DNA of 64,000 bases from Cyclina sinensis (taxonomy: Eukaryota; Mollusca; Bivalvia; Venerida; Veneridae). The stretch is from the NCBI GenBank assembly GCA_012932295.1, contig JAAONU010000003.1, positions 33,804,146-33,868,145 of the forward strand, given 5' to 3'. Below the pieces are notes generated by a model. That model made no database searches. It saw nothing but the letters and a program-made list of their open reading frames with translations, and was not told where the DNA came from. Below, one piece after another: positions 60,652 through 64,000 of the stretch (position 1 is the first letter of the stretch; every line of letters begins with the position of its first letter). The position numbers and the translations under genes were made by a program.

Positions 60652-60664
60652 TTTCGCGCCAAAA
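60652..60664 (-). promoter_or_regulatory. E2F consensus site
   Basis: TTTCGCGCCAAAA (minus: TTTTGGCGCGAAA) fits the E2F/DP consensus on both strands and lies about 76-88 bp upstream of the start codon of the small minus-strand gene. Confidence 0.6.
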
Positions 60665-60670
60665 GAAATG

Positions 60671-60826
60671 ATTGGTTAGATGTACACAAGCTATACTTGA
60701 TTGGTGCAATCTGATCACATGAAATAAACCCACGCTTCCTTTGATTGGTGGGATTGATCACATGTAATAAACCCACGCTACCTTTGACTGGGGCGATCTG
60801 GTCACATGGTATTGCCTTGTAACACT
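60671..60826 (-). promoter_or_regulatory. Upstream CCAAT-box cluster in a 43-bp tandem repeat
   Basis: CCAAT (minus strand) occurs at 60671-60675, 60700-60704 and 60744-60748. The last two sit in a 43-bp unit repeated three times (TTGATTGG starts at 60698 and 60741, decayed to TTGACTGG at 60784), each also with a TCACATG word. CCAAT boxes plus E2F are the usual layout of cell-cycle promoters. Confidence 0.55.
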
Positions 60827-60899
60827 GACTGGTACAGTATATTTCTCTTTCTCGTCTTGGGGAACTAATATTTTTATAATAAAAGAGAACCAATTTAGT

Positions 60900-63310
60900 A
60901 AATAAAACTTGATGAATGTGGTTTTCTTGGTTGATGTTGTCGCCAAAATACCCTAGTTTCTCGATCCACCTGCGCTAAAATCATTATCTTGTAGGGCTAG
61001 TCGTGAGGAAAAAAACCTATCATTGCAAATAATAAAATAAAAACGAAGACTTTAAATACCCCTGACTTTGTGTGATGCCTAAATTATGATAATAAGTGAG
61101 TGAGCCACTTTCAATATAAACTGTTAGCATTTAAAAAGCTGTTTTTATTTTATGATTGATCATTACCGAAGATCTTATATCTGCTTTTGAAGTTTTAGCG
61201 CACATGTATACCGTTCCATAATTGATAAATTGAACGCCGCCATTATGACGGTCACATGACCGTCCGCCATGAAAAGGCTGCTTAACTTCGCTGTGATGCC
61301 TAAGTCCCGTAAAACTTTGTATAACTTAAGCACATTTCAAGGTGACGTGCTGTCTTTTATCGCGTGAATTCTGTCACATCATTTTATTGTATTATTATTA
61401 CTTTTCTGTATGTTTTATTCCTGACTTGAACATATTATTAACTTGAATTATTAAATACATGAAAGACGGTGAATAAAGACCATTGACTGTTCAAAATTAA
61501 AGATTGAGTTGTGTAAAACTCATATAACTGTTCCTTTTCAAAAGTTGAAATATGATTTCAACTATCTGAACACCTCTGAAAGTTTACAAAATGGACAAAA
61601 TTAAACATTTCGCTCATCGACCGCATGTTGATATAGAATGATTACTAAAAATTGTTTTATTCTATCATACAGTTTCAAACAATACTTAACAATAAAAGTG
61701 CATTATTTAGCGCTTCTATTATTATCACACTCTTTTGTCTTTCGCGGTGTCCTGTGGTGAAGGGATGTGGTTACGTAATATGGGGGTGACATACTGGCTT
61801 TGTTTTGATAAATCACCATTAATTGTCATTGTCGGTGTTCCTTGATCAGTCACAGTAAAGCACTTTAGTAACAAAATTTGCTGTTGAGAAAATGCCTGAA
61901 GGCTATAAAACATGGTCTGTATTTGGTCCTGATTGTCACATAAAATTTAGCATCTACTGCTGAATGGATTTTCTCTAATATTTATTTCTTGCATTTCGGA
62001 TGTTTTTTTGTGTGCAAAGTATTGATATGTACAGCATTCGAGTTTGTGTATGCAGAAAAAATAATAGCTTCAATGCACACGTTTGTAAGATATTGATCTT
62101 GCAAATAATACGTCTTCTTTCTTTTTTTCTTATTTTAATTATTATTGTTGATGATATTTCTTGTACTACGGAAAACGAAATAATTGTGACACCCATGTAA
62201 CTGTACCCTTTTATACAGATTTCTTTTTAAGATAGAAACATGTGCTTCTTAAAAGAAGTTTTTCGTAAAATTTTGATAAAATAAAAAAAAATTACCGGAG
62301 AATATCACAAGAGCTTAATTTAACAGTTCATCAGATTGAGATGTTATCTATGATTCGTCTAAGTAAATTGTAACTGTAAATTGATTATTCGTTCCATATC
62401 TTAATTGATAATTGATATCTCATAACAAACAAATTTTTTGTTTATTGTTATAACATACAGCAAACTGTTTAAGCTAGTTTAATGTTATGAAGCTGTTTAA
62501 CTTTCTGAAGCAAAATTTGAAATGTTGTATTACTGGCTTAAATTTCTTTGCTGTTTATAAGTAATCATGTTTCATCATAGGTAAAAAAAAGGTCTAACCA
62601 AAAACATGACAGTTTAGATAAATGAGATCTACATGTTCGATATAATCAAAGCAAAGGCAAACTAATTTTTCAACAGAAGGTCTTTTTAAAAATAATTGAA
62701 CCTGCTACTTTTTTAATTTTTAAAAGTAATAACGGTTTAATATTTCTTCTACAACCAGACCTAAGAGCACATTTAAGTGTAATTAATATCACCATAGAAA
62801 ACCTATTTCAAATCGCAGTTGTTTTAAGACAATAAAGTTCATCCGTGTTACGCAATATTAGATCAGCCAGTAAAGAAAATTTTAACAAGAGGCACGGTTT
62901 GATTAAATTTAGTTAAACACTTGAAAATCCTGCTGTGAACAATGATCCATATCCGGCTTTAATAATCCAATACTGCAATTTGGTTAAGACAATAAAGCAC
63001 ATCACTATTCATCTTGGAGATAAAAACTAGGAAATAGACACGATCACATTAGTTAAAGTTAAGTCGGTTTCATTTTAATTTCGTTTTCAAGTTTGAGACG
63101 CCTACATCGGATTATGATCCATATCCGGCATAAAATCAAGAGTGGAATTTAGTTTTGACAGAACCACGCCCCCCCCCCCCAAAAAAAACAAACAAACAAA
63201 CAAAAAAAGAAAAAAAAAAGAAAAAGAAAAAACATTATTCATTATTACAAAAAGAAAACATTTTGCTATATAAAGATCCTTAGTTTCAACTAGTTATTAT
63301 AACTCTATAT
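60900..63310. other. Mostly non-coding, with one promoter-like spot near 61.25 kb
   Basis: Besides the palindrome at 61247-61264 and a C-run/A-rich tract at 63169-63235, nothing recognised. A 32-codon frame starts at 61269 directly after the palindrome, with a possible GTGACG donor inside; too little for a gene call. Confidence 0.4.
61236..61270. promoter_or_regulatory. Palindromic E-box flanked by two YY1-like words
   Basis: GACGGTCA-CA-TGACCGTC at 61247-61264 is a perfect inverted repeat with a CACATG core; GCCGCCAT (61236) and CCGCCAT (61264) flank it in the same orientation. Arrangement suggests a CpG-type promoter; no downstream gene confirmed. Confidence 0.35.
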
Positions 63311-63319
63311 AACTGTAAC

Positions 63320-64000
63320 TGTGTAACTATGACCGATATTATTTACGTATTTTCAAATATACGGATGTATTCGAGTAATATACGGACTTGCAAGCACACT
63401 CCCGTATTTCAGGAATATACTGAATAGTATTTCAAGTTTCTCTTTTTAGTAAATATACAGAAACCCTTATTTGAGCAGTATACTGACTTTATTTGATATG
63501 CCCGTCTTATTAAATTATAATCTAGATAATCAAATAATTATTATAATAATCATTACTTTTCCAGTTTACAGATACATTTTTTATTTGTTGACTTCTCAAT
63601 CAGTAGTTTTCTAGAGATGTTCCTTCTTGAAAATAATGACCTCCGAACCATTTTACAAATTTCCAAATTTTTAAGCATCCGGAATGTCGCATTTGGAAAA
63701 ACTATCGTGTTTTAGACACATAATAGGTTCTATTATTTACAGATTTATAGAACACCAGATTTGAGCAGTATACTGACATCCGTATTTCAGTATATACGAA
63801 AAGTACATTCAATTTGATTCTTGTTTTCTTAACTTTCAAATAAAGGGAGATATGTAGAGTAGCAGTATACGACTGTTTATGAATATGCAGTCTTTTTAGA
63901 TTCACGTATTTGTAAGAATACGGGATGCAGTATTTTAGTAATATACGGACTTATTATGACGTTCCCGTATTTTAGAAAAATACGGACACCGTATATCTAG
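63320..64000. repeat. ATACGG-rich tandem repeat, block 2, running off the window
   Basis: Same words as block 1 (ATATACGGA, CCCGTATTTCAG, ATACGGGA), spaced irregularly and interrupted by unrelated AT-rich sequence; density rises again at the right edge. Confidence 0.65.

Overview
The window is animal nuclear DNA, most probably from a bivalve mollusc. It is AT-rich and intron-rich, with split genes, GT-AG introns, a tRNA gene with polymerase III signals, CR1-like and other non-LTR retrotransposons, a tRNA-derived SINE, and many copies of a Helitron/Helentron-like repeat of a kind I associate with bivalves. Species-level assignment is inference only; a venerid-like clam would fit. There is nothing prokaryotic: no operons, no CRISPR array.

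Layout. (1) 2.67-8.03 kb, minus strand: a complete seven-exon gene for a secreted or membrane-anchored alpha/beta-hydrolase of 512 residues. All splice phases agree, and the nucleophile motif GHSLGG is followed by acid and histidine motifs. (2) 12.73-33.93 kb, plus strand: the 5' part of a sperm-type Na+/H+ exchanger gene (SLC9C family). Five successive exons give about 296 residues of the transporter domain. The fifth exon is present twice (26.83 and 33.82 kb), both copies 109 nt with identical phases, as expected for mutually exclusive exons. The voltage-sensor and cyclic-nucleotide-binding parts typical of the family were not found and should lie beyond the window. (3) 57.7-60.6 kb, minus strand: a probable small two-exon gene for a short coiled-coil protein, behind a promoter with a consensus E2F site and repeated CCAAT boxes. 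If the exchanger gene continues to the right, this gene is nested in one of its introns. (4) 17.9 kb, minus strand: a tRNA-Lys(UUU) gene split by a 21-nt intron.

The rest is introns, intergenic DNA and repeats: a 1.2-kb minisatellite that inverts at its right end; a 41-bp minisatellite ending exactly at the splice acceptor of exchanger exon 5A; an internally deleted CR1-like LINE with a PHD-type finger; a second LINE fragment carrying a SINE with a 12-bp target-site duplication; six nearly complete Helentron-like elements whose terminal hairpins vary in sequence but keep pairing; a large inverted repeat at 55 kb; and two ATACGG-rich satellite blocks. From 34 to 57 kb I see no protein-coding exon.

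The genes do not obviously cooperate. The exchanger is expected to raise sperm flagellar pH, the hydrolase to act in the secretory or extracellular space, and the small E2F-type gene to be proliferation-linked.
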